A stretch of 64,000 bases of DNA. Source: DASVHS01 sp035468985. GTDB taxonomy: Bacteria; Acidobacteriota; Thermoanaerobaculia; Gp7-AA8. Made by a program: the position numbers and the translations under genes. Shown piece after piece: positions 54,751 through 63,642 of the stretch. Position 1 is the first letter of the stretch; each line of letters begins with the position of its first letter. Below the pieces are notes generated by a model. That model searched no databases. It was not told the origin of the DNA and saw nothing but the letters and a program-made list of their open reading frames with translations. The stretch spans positions 48,663 through 112,662 of the forward strand of contig DATISF010000033.1 of assembly GCA_035468985.1 (NCBI GenBank), in the 5' to 3' direction.

Positions 54751-55986
54751 ATGCGAAGCGTACGAAGGTTCCCTTTGACCCCAACGATCGTGGCAGGGTT
54801 CTTACTTCTGGCGGCAAGCAGCTTTGGCGGTGGAATTCAAGCGAGCGACCAATCGGCGTCCTCTGCGTCGCCGACGACCACCGCGAGCTTTCTGCCGATC
54901 GGTCAGGGGCCGAAAGGCAGCGGCAGCGTGTTTAGTCGTGCCTGGGATGTGTCTGCCGACGGCACGGTCCTCGTCGGAGTCTTTCTGACGCCGAGCGGCG
55001 ACGGCTTCTCCTTTCAAACACACGCATTCCGTTGGACTGAAGATGCCAGCTTCCAGGACCTGGGGACTCTGAATCCTCTCGCCCAGGAAGCGGAAGCCTA
55101 TGCGGTGTCGAACGACGGCTCCAACGTCGTCGGCTACGCCAGGGGACTCAGCGGATACCAACGACCGTTTCTGTGGACCGCCATTGGCGGAATGCAAGAA
55201 CTCTCCGAAGTCCCGGGCACAGACGCCTATGCTTCGGACATCTCGAACGATGGCAGCACCATCGTCGGCTCTTTTTACGTGGACGCAGAGGGAAGCTGGC
55301 ACGGGTTCCAATGGAACGGGAAAAAGGTGACCGATCTCGGCGTCTTGAAGAAGGGGCACGACACTCCACATATGACGAAGGGGACCAACAGTAAAGGTGA
55401 GGGGGCGTGCGGGAATCACGTGGTGGTCGGCTCAACAATGACCAGCATTTTTGGCTCACAAACCGCGTTTCGCTGGCAACACCACCAAATGGAGAACCTC
55501 GGTGGAGTGGGCACGAATAACGTTGCCTACGCCGAAAGTTGCTCGGACGATGGCAGCGTCGTCGTTGGAACCAGCATGAACGACCTGGGGAACTTGCTCG
55601 CCACGCGTTGGTCTCCGGCCCAAATCCTGAGCATGGGTACGCTCGGTGGGCAGATGAGCGAGGCTCACGGTACTTCAGCGGACGGCAGTATCGCTGTCGG
55701 CGGGGCTGGACTTCCGTTCGTCAACGGAGTCTCTCAGTTCTCGGCGTTCCGATGGTCGAGCGCGACCGGGATGGAGCAGCTCAGTAAGGTGCTCGAGAAC
55801 CTCCTGGGAGTGGACAAAGTGCAATTCTGCCATCAGATCCCCTGTCCGGCCGGCACCTGGTTCATTGACCTGGCAATGAACGTATCGGCCGATGGCAGCG
55901 TGATCGTAGGCACCACTTGGGATCCGAACCTCCCCGCCCCGATCAACGTTGAGGCGTTCCGCGCCGTAGTGCCGATCGCTCCCTGA
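54751..55986 (+). CDS. Secreted HAF-repeat protein
   Basis: A 411-residue protein with a signal peptide (PTIVAGFLLLAASSFGG). About seven repeats of the type SxDGSxVVG..xAFRWT follow: DVSADGTVLVGVF, AVSNDGSNVVGYA, DISNDGSTIVGSF, SCSDDGSVVVGTS, GTSADGSIAVGGA, NVSADGSVIVGTT. Between them are AFRW and LGTL elements, the HAF family pattern forming a propeller-like fold. Function is unknown; such proteins are extracellular. AAGGAG lies 6 bp before the ATG. Codon third positions are visibly less GC-rich than in core genes, which hints at acquisition. Confidence 0.8.
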   Translation: MRSVRRFPLTPTIVAGFLLLAASSFGGGIQASDQSASSASPTTTASFLPIGQGPKGSGSVFSRAWDVSADGTVLVGVFLTPSGDGFSFQTHAFRWTEDASFQDLGTLNPLAQEAEAYAVSNDGSNVVGYARGLSGYQRPFLWTAIGGMQELSEVPGTDAYASDISNDGSTIVGSFYVDAEGSWHGFQWNGKKVTDLGVLKKGHDTPHMTKGTNSKGEGACGNHVVVGSTMTSIFGSQTAFRWQHHQMENLGGVGTNNVAYAESCSDDGSVVVGTSMNDLGNLLATRWSPAQILSMGTLGGQMSEAHGTSADGSIAVGGAGLPFVNGVSQFSAFRWSSATGMEQLSKVLENLLGVDKVQFCHQIPCPAGTWFIDLAMNVSADGSVIVGTTWDPNLPAPINVEAFRAVVPIAP

Positions 55987-56237
55987 TGTCGATCTGATCA
56001 GCTCGATGGTGTGGTCACAATCATCTATGGCACCCATCACCATCACTGGTACGCAACGAAAGAGGGCTCAACAAGACACGCTACCGCAATGGTTACCGAT
56101 CGCCCTTGGCGATTGCGCGCCGAGCGGCCGCGCACTGAACTGCCATCTACCGCTTCAGAACCATCGCTACGCGCTTCGTTCGGCTTGCCGCGTGCTTTGG
56201 CTGACGCATCCAATGAGATCGGATCAAGGAGACCGCG

Positions 56238-58247
56238 ATGAACCTGCCACACCAAGTCTTAAGAAGTCTTTGTCTTTTCTTATTCGTTACAGCCACGGCA
56301 GCGGCACAGCCCAACATCGTTTCACTCTCGAGCACCACGGCGTCCCGCAGCAGCCGGTTGCTGATTCAGGGCGCAGGCTTTGGAGCTGTGCAGGGGACCG
56401 GGCACGTAGAGATCGGCGGCGTTCCTGCCCCACTGACGCGATGGAGCGACACACTGATCGCCGCTTACGTTCCCGAAGCCGCTCCTACCGGCACGGCCAG
56501 CGTACAGGTTTTCGATTCCGCTGGCGCTTCGAGCAACACAGTTCCGGTGGGCGTCACATTGCGCGATGTCGCGGGACGAATCCGCTGGCGATTTCAAGCC
56601 GATGCGGACTACATCCAAAGCCGCCCCGCCGTGGCCGGCGATGGAACGGTGTACGCAATCGACGTGTACGGCCACCTATATGCCCTCGCTCCGGATGGAG
56701 CGTTGCGATGGATCTTTAACGCGACCCTAACGGGGTTCGGCAACGTCAGTGTCGGTCCCGACGGCACCATTTACACAGGCAGCACCTCCTCCATCTTCGC
56801 GCTGGCACCGGACGGAACATTGAAATGGCAGTTTCAGCAAAACCCCGGCGCCTTCATCCTTCTGGGGCCTAATGTGGGACCGGACGGCAACATCTACGCG
56901 GTGGCCACGCAGGGGATGGGCGTTTTCTCCCTCACGCCTCAAGGCAGCCTGCGTTGGTCCGTGCCCGAAAACTATTCCCGGCCCATCGTCGAACTCCAGG
57001 AAATCGTCTTTGCACCACCGCCGGCATCCCGCCTGTACTTTCACGCCAATGATCACATCAAAGGCTTTGGACTCGATGGAACCCTGCTTTTTACGTATGT
57101 GGACGGGCTTCCGCAGGACGACCATCAACCCGCGGTCAGCCCTGATGGCTCCCTTTACACAAATCTATTCAGCGCCTTCGGACCGGGCCTGATGCTGGGG
57201 AAATTTGACGGCAGTGGCAATCTGCTTTGGCAAACCTTCGATAAATACCCAACTGGAACCAACGCACTCACGGCGCCCGACGTTGGACCGGACGGCGTTG
57301 TCTACGACGGGCGAAATCTATCGAGCCTCTATTCCCTCAACCCCGACTCGTCGGTGCGCTGGCAGTATATCGACAGCGGCATTCTTCTCGCGCCCATTGT
57401 CAGCCCTCTCAACGATCTGATCTTCGTCGGAGGAATCGTTGACTACGGTCAGCCGGGATTCTTTGAGGCAGTCAGCACGTCGGGCGTCTCGCTGTGGAAA
57501 TTCGTTCTGCCGCTTGAAAACGGTCTGGACATTGTTCCCGGGTCCCGCGCTCGTTTCACACTGGACGGGCAGACAGCTTATATTGGGACGTCAATTGCGG
57601 GACAAACCACGAACGGGTATTCATACCTCTATAGTGTTCAAACCGCCAGCAGCGCCCCACCGGCTACCACGTATTCGTTCACCCTCACTCCGACCACCCT
57701 GGTCGGCGGAAATACTTCCAGGGGCGACGTGACGCTGAGCGCACCTGCGCCCAGCGGAGGGGCCGTGATTGCCCTGACCAGCGCCAATTCTGCCGTAGCC
57801 ACAGTCCCGGTGTCTGTCACCGTCAAAGCGGGAGCAACCGCCGGCTCCTTTACTGTGAATACCAGTTCCGTGACGACAGTGACCGGCGTCCAGATCGCAA
57901 CCTCTTACGCGGGCGCGATTGTAGGCGCGGTGTTGACCGTCCAACCCGGACCATCCGGGCCGTCTTTGTCATCGCTCAGCCTGTTTCCCACCACCGTCAG
58001 GTCGGCCGCCTCTTCGCAAGGTACGGTCACGCTAAGCGGCGCCGCGCCCGCGGGTGGAGTGCAGATCAGACTCTCCAGCAGCAATCCCTCCGTGGCCACC
58101 GTTCCAGCCAGTATCACGGTCGCGGCCGGAGCCACTTCAGCAACCTTTACAGTGCAGTCGTCGCAGGTGAAATCAAACACGAGCGTGACAATCTCGGCTT
58201 CACTTGGAAGTATTACAAAGACAGCGAGCTTGAGCGTGAAGCGGTAA
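56238..58247 (+). CDS. Secreted TIG / PQQ-propeller / Ig-like multidomain protein
   Basis: The 669-residue protein starts with a signal peptide (SLCLFLFVTATAAAQ). An IPT/TIG domain follows (about 25-108, LLIQGAGFGAVQGTGHVEIGG). Next is a PQQ-type propeller (about 110-460, with GTVYAIDVYGHLYALAPDGALRWIF, GTIYTGSTSSIFALAPDG and GNIYAVATQGMG, given in parts). Two Ig-like repeats end it (about 475-565 and 570-668; VTLSAPAPSGGAVIALTS and VTLSGAAPAGGVQIRLSS). It is probably exported to the surface, but no anchor or sorting signal is seen. Ribosome site AAGGAGACC. It lies in the accessory block; GC at third positions is lower than in the core genes. Confidence 0.82.
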   Translation: MNLPHQVLRSLCLFLFVTATAAAQPNIVSLSSTTASRSSRLLIQGAGFGAVQGTGHVEIGGVPAPLTRWSDTLIAAYVPEAAPTGTASVQVFDSAGASSNTVPVGVTLRDVAGRIRWRFQADADYIQSRPAVAGDGTVYAIDVYGHLYALAPDGALRWIFNATLTGFGNVSVGPDGTIYTGSTSSIFALAPDGTLKWQFQQNPGAFILLGPNVGPDGNIYAVATQGMGVFSLTPQGSLRWSVPENYSRPIVELQEIVFAPPPASRLYFHANDHIKGFGLDGTLLFTYVDGLPQDDHQPAVSPDGSLYTNLFSAFGPGLMLGKFDGSGNLLWQTFDKYPTGTNALTAPDVGPDGVVYDGRNLSSLYSLNPDSSVRWQYIDSGILLAPIVSPLNDLIFVGGIVDYGQPGFFEAVSTSGVSLWKFVLPLENGLDIVPGSRARFTLDGQTAYIGTSIAGQTTNGYSYLYSVQTASSAPPATTYSFTLTPTTLVGGNTSRGDVTLSAPAPSGGAVIALTSANSAVATVPVSVTVKAGATAGSFTVNTSSVTTVTGVQIATSYAGAIVGAVLTVQPGPSGPSLSSLSLFPTTVRSAASSQGTVTLSGAAPAGGVQIRLSSSNPSVATVPASITVAAGATSATFTVQSSQVKSNTSVTISASLGSITKTASLSVKR

Positions 58248-58292
58248 AGAAGTCATCTGCAGCACCACCTGCCTGCGAGCGAAGGAGAACCG

Positions 58293-61200
58293 ATGAAGGT
58301 CAGAACCACGAGCGCCACTCTCACCGTTGCGATCCTCGGATCGCTGCTGATGCTCTCCTCGATCGGTCACGCCGATGCGGCGGCGATCGATGGCAGGGGC
58401 GAAGCGCAACCGGCGAGCCAGCAGGCAGTCGTCACCCAGCAGGCGAGTGTCACCACGACGGTCTCGATCGATTCCCACGGCCGCGTGAGCACAACCAGCG
58501 TCGTGTCTCCCGTCGCCTCTCAACCGCACCATCCGTCGCGCGTGCTCGTGCGCTTTCGCGCGGGTACGAGCTTTCTTCCGCGTTCCGGATCCAGCCACGG
58601 CTTCGCCGCGCACCCAGGCCTGTACCTGGTGGAGAACCCTCCGGGGCTGTCGGTGGAAGAGGTCGTGCGCCGCTACCACAGCAATCCGAATGTGCTCTAT
58701 GCCGAGCCGGACTTCGTCGTTCGGACGACGGCGGCGCCGAATGACCCCGCCTTCCTGACGAACCAGCAGTACGACATGACGAAGATCGCGGCGCCCGCGG
58801 CCTGGGACACGCAGACTGATGCGAGCGACGTCGTCGTGGCGGTCGTCGACACGGGCATCGATTTCACGCACCCGGACCTGCAAGGCAACCTCTACACGGG
58901 GGCCGGTGGGCTTCACGGTTACACGTGCATCAACAGTTCCTGCGTCGCCGGCGGCGAGGATGACTATGGCCACGGGACGCACGTCGCCGGCACGATCGGC
59001 GCCGCCACGAACAACGGCATCGGCATGGCCGGCATCAACTGGTTCGTCCAGCTGCTCTCGATCAAGTTCCTGAACTCGTCGGGCTCCGGCTTCGTCTCCG
59101 ACGCGGTCATCGGGTTCGACCAGATCCTCGCGCTCAAGAATTCCGGCGTGAACATCCGGGTCACCAACAACTCCTGGGGCAGCTCCGGCTTCAGCCAAGC
59201 GCTCAAGGATGCGATGATCGCCGTCGAGAACGCGGGCATCGTCAATGTCTGCGCCGCCGGCAACTCGAGCCAGAACGAGGAAGTAATGCCGTTCTACCCC
59301 GCGGCGTTCGACAATCGGGGCCTCATCTCGGTGCTGGCCACCGACGCCAACGATGTGGGAGCCAACTTTACGAACTACGGCCTGGCCAGCGTCGACATCG
59401 CCGCGCCAGGCGTGAACACGTTCTCGACCGTGCCGGCCGGTACGTGTGCGCTGTGCGACCCGAGCGGGTACAAGCTGCTGTCGGGAACGTCGATGGCCAC
59501 GCCGCACGTGACGGGTGTCGTGGCGGCGGTGCTTCACCGATATCCCTCTCTCACCGCAAGCCTGGCCCGCGATGCCATCCTCAACCCGGACAGCTACGAC
59601 GCGGTGCTGGACTCCAAGGCGCAGACCAGTTCGACCGGCGGTCGCCTGAACTTCTTCAAGACGATCAACAACACGGGCTTCCTGTCGAACCCGACGCTCA
59701 ACAACTTTCCCGTGCTGACGGTCGGGCCGGACGTCAACGCGTCGGCCGGCAACACGGTGACGCTGAGCGCGACGGCGACCGACGCGGACAACGACCTGCT
59801 CCGCTTCAGCCGCTTCCGCCAAGGCGACCTGACGTCACTCTTTTTGTTCGGCTGGGGGCTCGCCTCGGTATTTCCCGACGCGAGCGCGAATCCGTCGTCG
59901 TTCATCGCCCCCACGCTCGGTCGCGTCATCACCGTCCCTTACCGGACCATGGTCGCGGATGGCCGTGGCGGTAGCGCGGCGGCCGCGAACCTGGTGACGG
60001 TCTCACGCTCGGCGACGCCGGCGCAGCCTCCGTCGGGCAGGCTCTCGGTGTCTTCGAACAACGTCCCGGTGGGCACCACGATCGAAGTGGACTTCCCGCT
60101 GACAGTGCCCGCCGGCGGGCAAGCCGCCTGGCAACTCAGTACGGGGGGCGGAGGCTTGAGCTGTTGCTGGACCACGCCATACGCGCTCCTGCTGATGAAC
60201 CAACCGGGCGTGTACCGTGTCGGAGGTCAAGCCATCGACCAGCAGCTCAACCTGTCGGCGCGGCAGACCACGCTGGTCACGGTCGGCGGTGCGACCGCGC
60301 AGCCGCCGTTGGCCAACGCGACGTTCGACCGGCTCACCGGCCCCGCTCCGCTCACCGTCAATATCGACATGAGCGGGAGCACCGACGCCGACGGCACCGT
60401 CACGGGCTACGTGATCGGTTGCGAAGGACCCGGCTCGGCGAGCTTCGTGCCGTTCACCTCGAACCCGAAGGGCACCTGCACGTACACCACCCCCGGTCCT
60501 CACTACATTTACATAGTGGTGCTCGACAACTCCCTCCTGCTCGACACCGCCACTGCGTATGCGATGGTGACCGCGCCCGACACGTTGCCTCCCACCGTGG
60601 CGATCACGTCGCCTGCGGACGGCGCGACGCTCTCGGGCCCGATCACGGTCGCCGGGACGGCCTCCGCGACCGACGTGGTGACCGACGTCGCGGTAGCGAT
60701 CGATGACGGGGCCTATGCGGGCGCGACCGGGACCACGTCGTGGACGTATGCGCTCGATGCACGGGCACTGACCGCCGGGTCTCACAAAATCACCGCGCGC
60801 GCGACGGACGACTTCGACGGCACGACCGCGACCAGCATCAACGTGACCGTCCAGAACGCGGCGCCGAGCATCGCCATCACGTCGCCCACGAACAACGCGT
60901 CGGTGACCGGAACGATCACGGTGGCCGGGACGGCCGCGGATGACTTCGCGGTCGCTGGCGTGCTCGTTCGCGTCGATGACGGACCAGCCTCGCTCGCCTC
61001 CGGCACCACGAACTGGTCGTACTCGCTGGACACCAACACGGTGTCGGGAGGCACGCACACGATCTACGCACAGGCCGTTGACGCGGCCGGCCAGACGGCG
61101 ACGGCCTCGGTTGTCGTGGACGCCACCGACATCGCGCCGGTCGTCGTGATCGACTTCCCGAAGAACAACAACTACATCGTTCCCAAGGGCGTAACCGGCT

Positions 61201-61421
61201 TTGCCGCGAACGGCACCGCATCCGACGCGGACGGCACGGTGGCGGCAGTGCAGAGGGCCGTGGATGGCGGGCCGTATACGACGTGCCAGGGCACGACGAG
61301 CTGGTCGTGCGGTGTCCCGCTGCAGGGGCTTCTGTCGGGCAAGCACACCCTCACGGTGATCGCGATCGACAACCGCGGTGTCGCCAGTAGTGGAGCGTCG
61401 ATCCGGTTCTCGACCAAGTGA
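58293..61421 (+). CDS. Secreted subtilisin-like serine protease (S8) with C-terminal Ig-like domains
   Basis: The 1042-residue preproprotein has a signal peptide (about 1-28) and an I9-type propeptide (about 82-143, RVLVRFRAG to NVLYAEPDFVV). The S8 catalytic domain has Asp186 (VVAVVDTGIDFTHPDL), His227 (YGHGTHVAGT), oxyanion Asn324 (AAGNSSQNEE) and Ser400 (LSGTSMATPHVTG), a complete triad. The remaining 600 residues are PKD/Ig-like repeats (VAITSPADGATLSGPITVAGTA and IAITSPTNNASVTGTITVAGTA are near-duplicates). These may bind polymers or cells. GAAGGAGAACC precedes the ATG. It ends the accessory block. Confidence 0.92.
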   Translation: MKVRTTSATLTVAILGSLLMLSSIGHADAAAIDGRGEAQPASQQAVVTQQASVTTTVSIDSHGRVSTTSVVSPVASQPHHPSRVLVRFRAGTSFLPRSGSSHGFAAHPGLYLVENPPGLSVEEVVRRYHSNPNVLYAEPDFVVRTTAAPNDPAFLTNQQYDMTKIAAPAAWDTQTDASDVVVAVVDTGIDFTHPDLQGNLYTGAGGLHGYTCINSSCVAGGEDDYGHGTHVAGTIGAATNNGIGMAGINWFVQLLSIKFLNSSGSGFVSDAVIGFDQILALKNSGVNIRVTNNSWGSSGFSQALKDAMIAVENAGIVNVCAAGNSSQNEEVMPFYPAAFDNRGLISVLATDANDVGANFTNYGLASVDIAAPGVNTFSTVPAGTCALCDPSGYKLLSGTSMATPHVTGVVAAVLHRYPSLTASLARDAILNPDSYDAVLDSKAQTSSTGGRLNFFKTINNTGFLSNPTLNNFPVLTVGPDVNASAGNTVTLSATATDADNDLLRFSRFRQGDLTSLFLFGWGLASVFPDASANPSSFIAPTLGRVITVPYRTMVADGRGGSAAAANLVTVSRSATPAQPPSGRLSVSSNNVPVGTTIEVDFPLTVPAGGQAAWQLSTGGGGLSCCWTTPYALLLMNQPGVYRVGGQAIDQQLNLSARQTTLVTVGGATAQPPLANATFDRLTGPAPLTVNIDMSGSTDADGTVTGYVIGCEGPGSASFVPFTSNPKGTCTYTTPGPHYIYIVVLDNSLLLDTATAYAMVTAPDTLPPTVAITSPADGATLSGPITVAGTASATDVVTDVAVAIDDGAYAGATGTTSWTYALDARALTAGSHKITARATDDFDGTTATSINVTVQNAAPSIAITSPTNNASVTGTITVAGTAADDFAVAGVLVRVDDGPASLASGTTNWSYSLDTNTVSGGTHTIYAQAVDAAGQTATASVVVDATDIAPVVVIDFPKNNNYIVPKGVTGFAANGTASDADGTVAAVQRAVDGGPYTTCQGTTSWSCGVPLQGLLSGKHTLTVIAIDNRGVASSGASIRFSTK

Positions 61422-61431
61422 TCAAGCCGGT

Positions 61432-61540
61432 CTAGTGTGGCGTTTCGCAAATAGACCGACTTTCGCTGGTGCCGCAACCGGCACCAGCCCGGAGGGTTGC
61501 GGGCAACGAAAGCCGGTCCGTTTGCGACACGCCACACTAG
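61432..61540 (+). repeat. Family B inverted-repeat element, intact copy B1
   Basis: A 109-bp element with terminal inverted repeats CTAGTGTGGCG...CGCCACACTAG, 24 of 27 bp matching. A second palindrome (GGTGCCGCAACCGGCACC) and CCGGAGGGTTGCGGGCAACG are inside. It has no coding capacity and no transposase, so it resembles a MITE. It separates the convergent subtilase and SRPBCC genes. Confidence 0.85.
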
Positions 61541-61580
61541 CAACCCGGTTACTGACGCGGCATGACGACCGCCCGGAGCT

Positions 61581-62252
61581 CTAATGTTGCGCCAATCGCT
61601 CCGCGCGCGTCTTGATGCCCAACAGCATCTTTCGAGTCATGATGAATTCCGCGACGTCGAGGAAAGCGTAGAGCGGTAGCTCCGCGATGCGCGGCCGGGC
61701 AAGGCCACGATAGCGGAGGACCAGGCGAGTGCCGCCGCTCGACGTAGGCGTGAGGAGAAACGACCACGTGATGTGCAGGCGCGCGCGCCGGATGTCGAGA
61801 ACGAGGAGGTGTTCCTGGTCGAGAGCAGCGACAGGCCAGCCGGGATCATTCCCAATCGGGATGACGTCGCCGGCAGACAATCGTTGAAATTCCGGCAGCA
61901 CGGACTGTGCACTTGGGCGATCCAGTACTCCCAATCGTTCTTCGAGCCAGTCGTAGCTGTACAGCCCACCGCGCCGATATCCCATTTGCACGAGCCACGG
62001 CCAAACCGCTGTTGGTGGCGCGTCAATGGAGACCGCGCGAGTCACGTTCCAGTTTGGGGCTGGAACGAGCTCGTCTCCCGCCATCTTGCCGGTGGCTTCC
62101 GCGGTTGTAGCGCCCCAGGCCTGGTGCCACGGTCGAATCATGAAAACGTAAAGGCCAGTGACACCGACGAGACTGATCCCGGTATAGCCCAGCAGGTGAA
62201 GCGCTCTTCTCTTGCTCATGTGAAGTTCCGGGCAGCTGTTGCCCAATTTCAT
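61581..62252 (-). CDS. SRPBCC-fold membrane-anchored protein
   Basis: A 223-residue protein with an N-terminal membrane helix (LGYTGISLVGVTGLYVFMI). An SRPBCC (START-like) domain follows: TRAVSIDAPPTAVWPWLVQMGYRRGGLYSYDWLE, then a beta sheet ending GGTRLVLRYRG and a C-terminal helix. Members bind hydrophobic ligands or act as aromatase/cyclase-like proteins; the role here is unknown. An in-frame ATG at 62219 (MSKRRALHLLG) is an equally plausible start. Confidence 0.75.
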   Translation of the reverse strand: MKLGNSCPELHMSKRRALHLLGYTGISLVGVTGLYVFMIRPWHQAWGATTAEATGKMAGDELVPAPNWNVTRAVSIDAPPTAVWPWLVQMGYRRGGLYSYDWLEERLGVLDRPSAQSVLPEFQRLSAGDVIPIGNDPGWPVAALDQEHLLVLDIRRARLHITWSFLLTPTSSGGTRLVLRYRGLARPRIAELPLYAFLDVAEFIMTRKMLLGIKTRAERLAQH

Positions 62253-62374
62253 GGCAACCTAGCGCTCCCGTTCCTGCCGGGGTAGTGATCAGGTCACCGA
62301 GCTCGTGTGACCGGTATGCGGCGCGATCGGCTTCCTCCGCGGACGGGAATGTGCTTTTGTTCTCAGAGATGATC

Positions 62375-63232
62375 ATGCCCACGCGCTCGGTTGCAGAAAT
62401 CGTTCACGCCACGCCGCAGCTCGAAGGGGAAGGGATGATCGTGACGCGTCCGTTTCCCACGGCGCGCCTCGATCACGTCGATCCGTTTCTGCTTCTGGAC
62501 CGGATGGGACCCGTGACGCACGGCCCGGGTGAGGCGAAAGGCGCTCCCGATCATCCCCATCGCGGGTTCGAGACGGTGACCTACATTCTCGACGGGGCGA
62601 TCGAGCATGCGGACTCGCAGGGCAATCGCGGCCGCATCGGCGCCGGAGACGTGCAGTGGATGACGGCGGGCTCGGGCGTGATTCACTCCGAGATGCCCGC
62701 GGAAGAGATTCGGCGGGACGGCGGACGGCTGCACGGATTTCAGCTCTGGGTCAATTTGCCGCGGCGCGACAAGATGATGAAACCGCGTTATCAGGAATTG
62801 CGCGCCGCCGAGATTCCACGCGCGACAAGCGCCGACGGATACGTCACCGTCACCGTGATCGCCGGCGAATCCCTCGGCACTCGGGCGACGATCGACACGC
62901 GCACGCCGATCATGTACCTCCACGTGCGCCTCACCGCCGGTGCACGTTTCACACAAATGATTCCCGACACCTACAACGCGTTCGCGTTCATCGCCAGCGG
63001 AGAGGTGACGTTCGGTGATCGGCGGGCGCGTGAGAACGACGCGGTCATCTTCGAACGCGACGGCGACACGGTCATGATTGCATCCGAAGGCGGAGCCGAG
63101 CTGCTGCTCATCGGCGGAATTCCGCTCAACGAGCCGGTCGTGCGATATGGGCCGTTCGTGATGAACACGGTCGGCGAAATCCGGCAGGCGATGACGGACT
63201 ACCAGAGTGGCCACTTCGGCGAGATCGGTTGA
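62375..63232 (+). CDS. Pirin family protein (cupin, quercetinase-like)
   Basis: A 285-residue bicupin. The N-terminal cupin has the pirin metal site HPHRGFETVTYILDG, then a further His (EHADSQG) and GSGVIHSEMP with a Glu/His ligand set. The C-terminal half has the pirin-type ARFTQMIPDTYNAFAFIASG. Some pirins are quercetin 2,3-dioxygenases; others act as redox cofactors for transcription. ATG at 62375 is chosen (MPTRSVAEIV); another ATG lies 6 bp upstream. Confidence 0.9.
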   Translation: MPTRSVAEIVHATPQLEGEGMIVTRPFPTARLDHVDPFLLLDRMGPVTHGPGEAKGAPDHPHRGFETVTYILDGAIEHADSQGNRGRIGAGDVQWMTAGSGVIHSEMPAEEIRRDGGRLHGFQLWVNLPRRDKMMKPRYQELRAAEIPRATSADGYVTVTVIAGESLGTRATIDTRTPIMYLHVRLTAGARFTQMIPDTYNAFAFIASGEVTFGDRRARENDAVIFERDGDTVMIASEGGAELLLIGGIPLNEPVVRYGPFVMNTVGEIRQAMTDYQSGHFGEIG

Positions 63233-63585
63233 GCGACGAGATCAGAGCCTTCTTCGTCGCTCGGCCTTGCGTACGCTTAACGCTCGCCTGCTGCTCAGGC
63301 TTCCCCATCGAGGCCATGTCCTGCGTGAGAAGCACGAGGCTGCCGACGATTGAGGTGATGCGCTGCAGAAACTCGGGCCTGACGGCGGCCAGACGATCGA
63401 TGAGCGGCTTCAGGCGGGCGATGTCGCCCAGGTCGTTCGGAAGGAGATTGCCCGGCTTCTCGCCGAGAGCTTCGACGATGCTGATGAAATCCTCGACGTA
63501 GAGGCCTCGCTGATCCGCTTCCAGTCTGGCGAGCTGCGCCGCATCGTTGCCGCTCTGGAAACTTCTCAGGAAGAGGATCTCGCTG
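63126..63585 (-). pseudogene. Reading-frame remnant without a start codon
   Basis: The reverse frame encodes a credible helical sequence (NDAAQLARLEADQRGLYVED, FISIVEALGEKPGNLLPNDLG, IARLKPLIDRLAAVRPEFLQR) with strong coding-type third-position GC. It has no ATG, GTG or TTG before its middle, and its 3' part (after ALISSLN) is antisense to pirin. It lies directly after a terminator. It seems to be the tail of a gene whose start is lost. The family is not recognised. Confidence 0.45.
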
Positions 63586-63614
63586 AAAAAGGCGGGCCGG
63601 AAAACCGGCCCGCC
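63586..63614 (-). terminator. Intrinsic terminator of the right-edge gene
   Basis: Read leftward: GGCGGGCCGG, loop TTTT, CCGGCCCGCC, then TTTTT. A perfect 10-bp stem followed by a T-run, 28 bp after the TAG of the partial secreted protein gene. Confidence 0.9.
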
Positions 63615-63642
63615 TCGTGAGGCAACTGCGATTACGTTCGGA

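Noticed and set aside
56011..56241. Possible 76-codon gene with a His-His-His-His motif
   Set aside because: No convincing ribosome site or family; the composition becomes Arg/Pro-rich and it runs into the start of the next gene.
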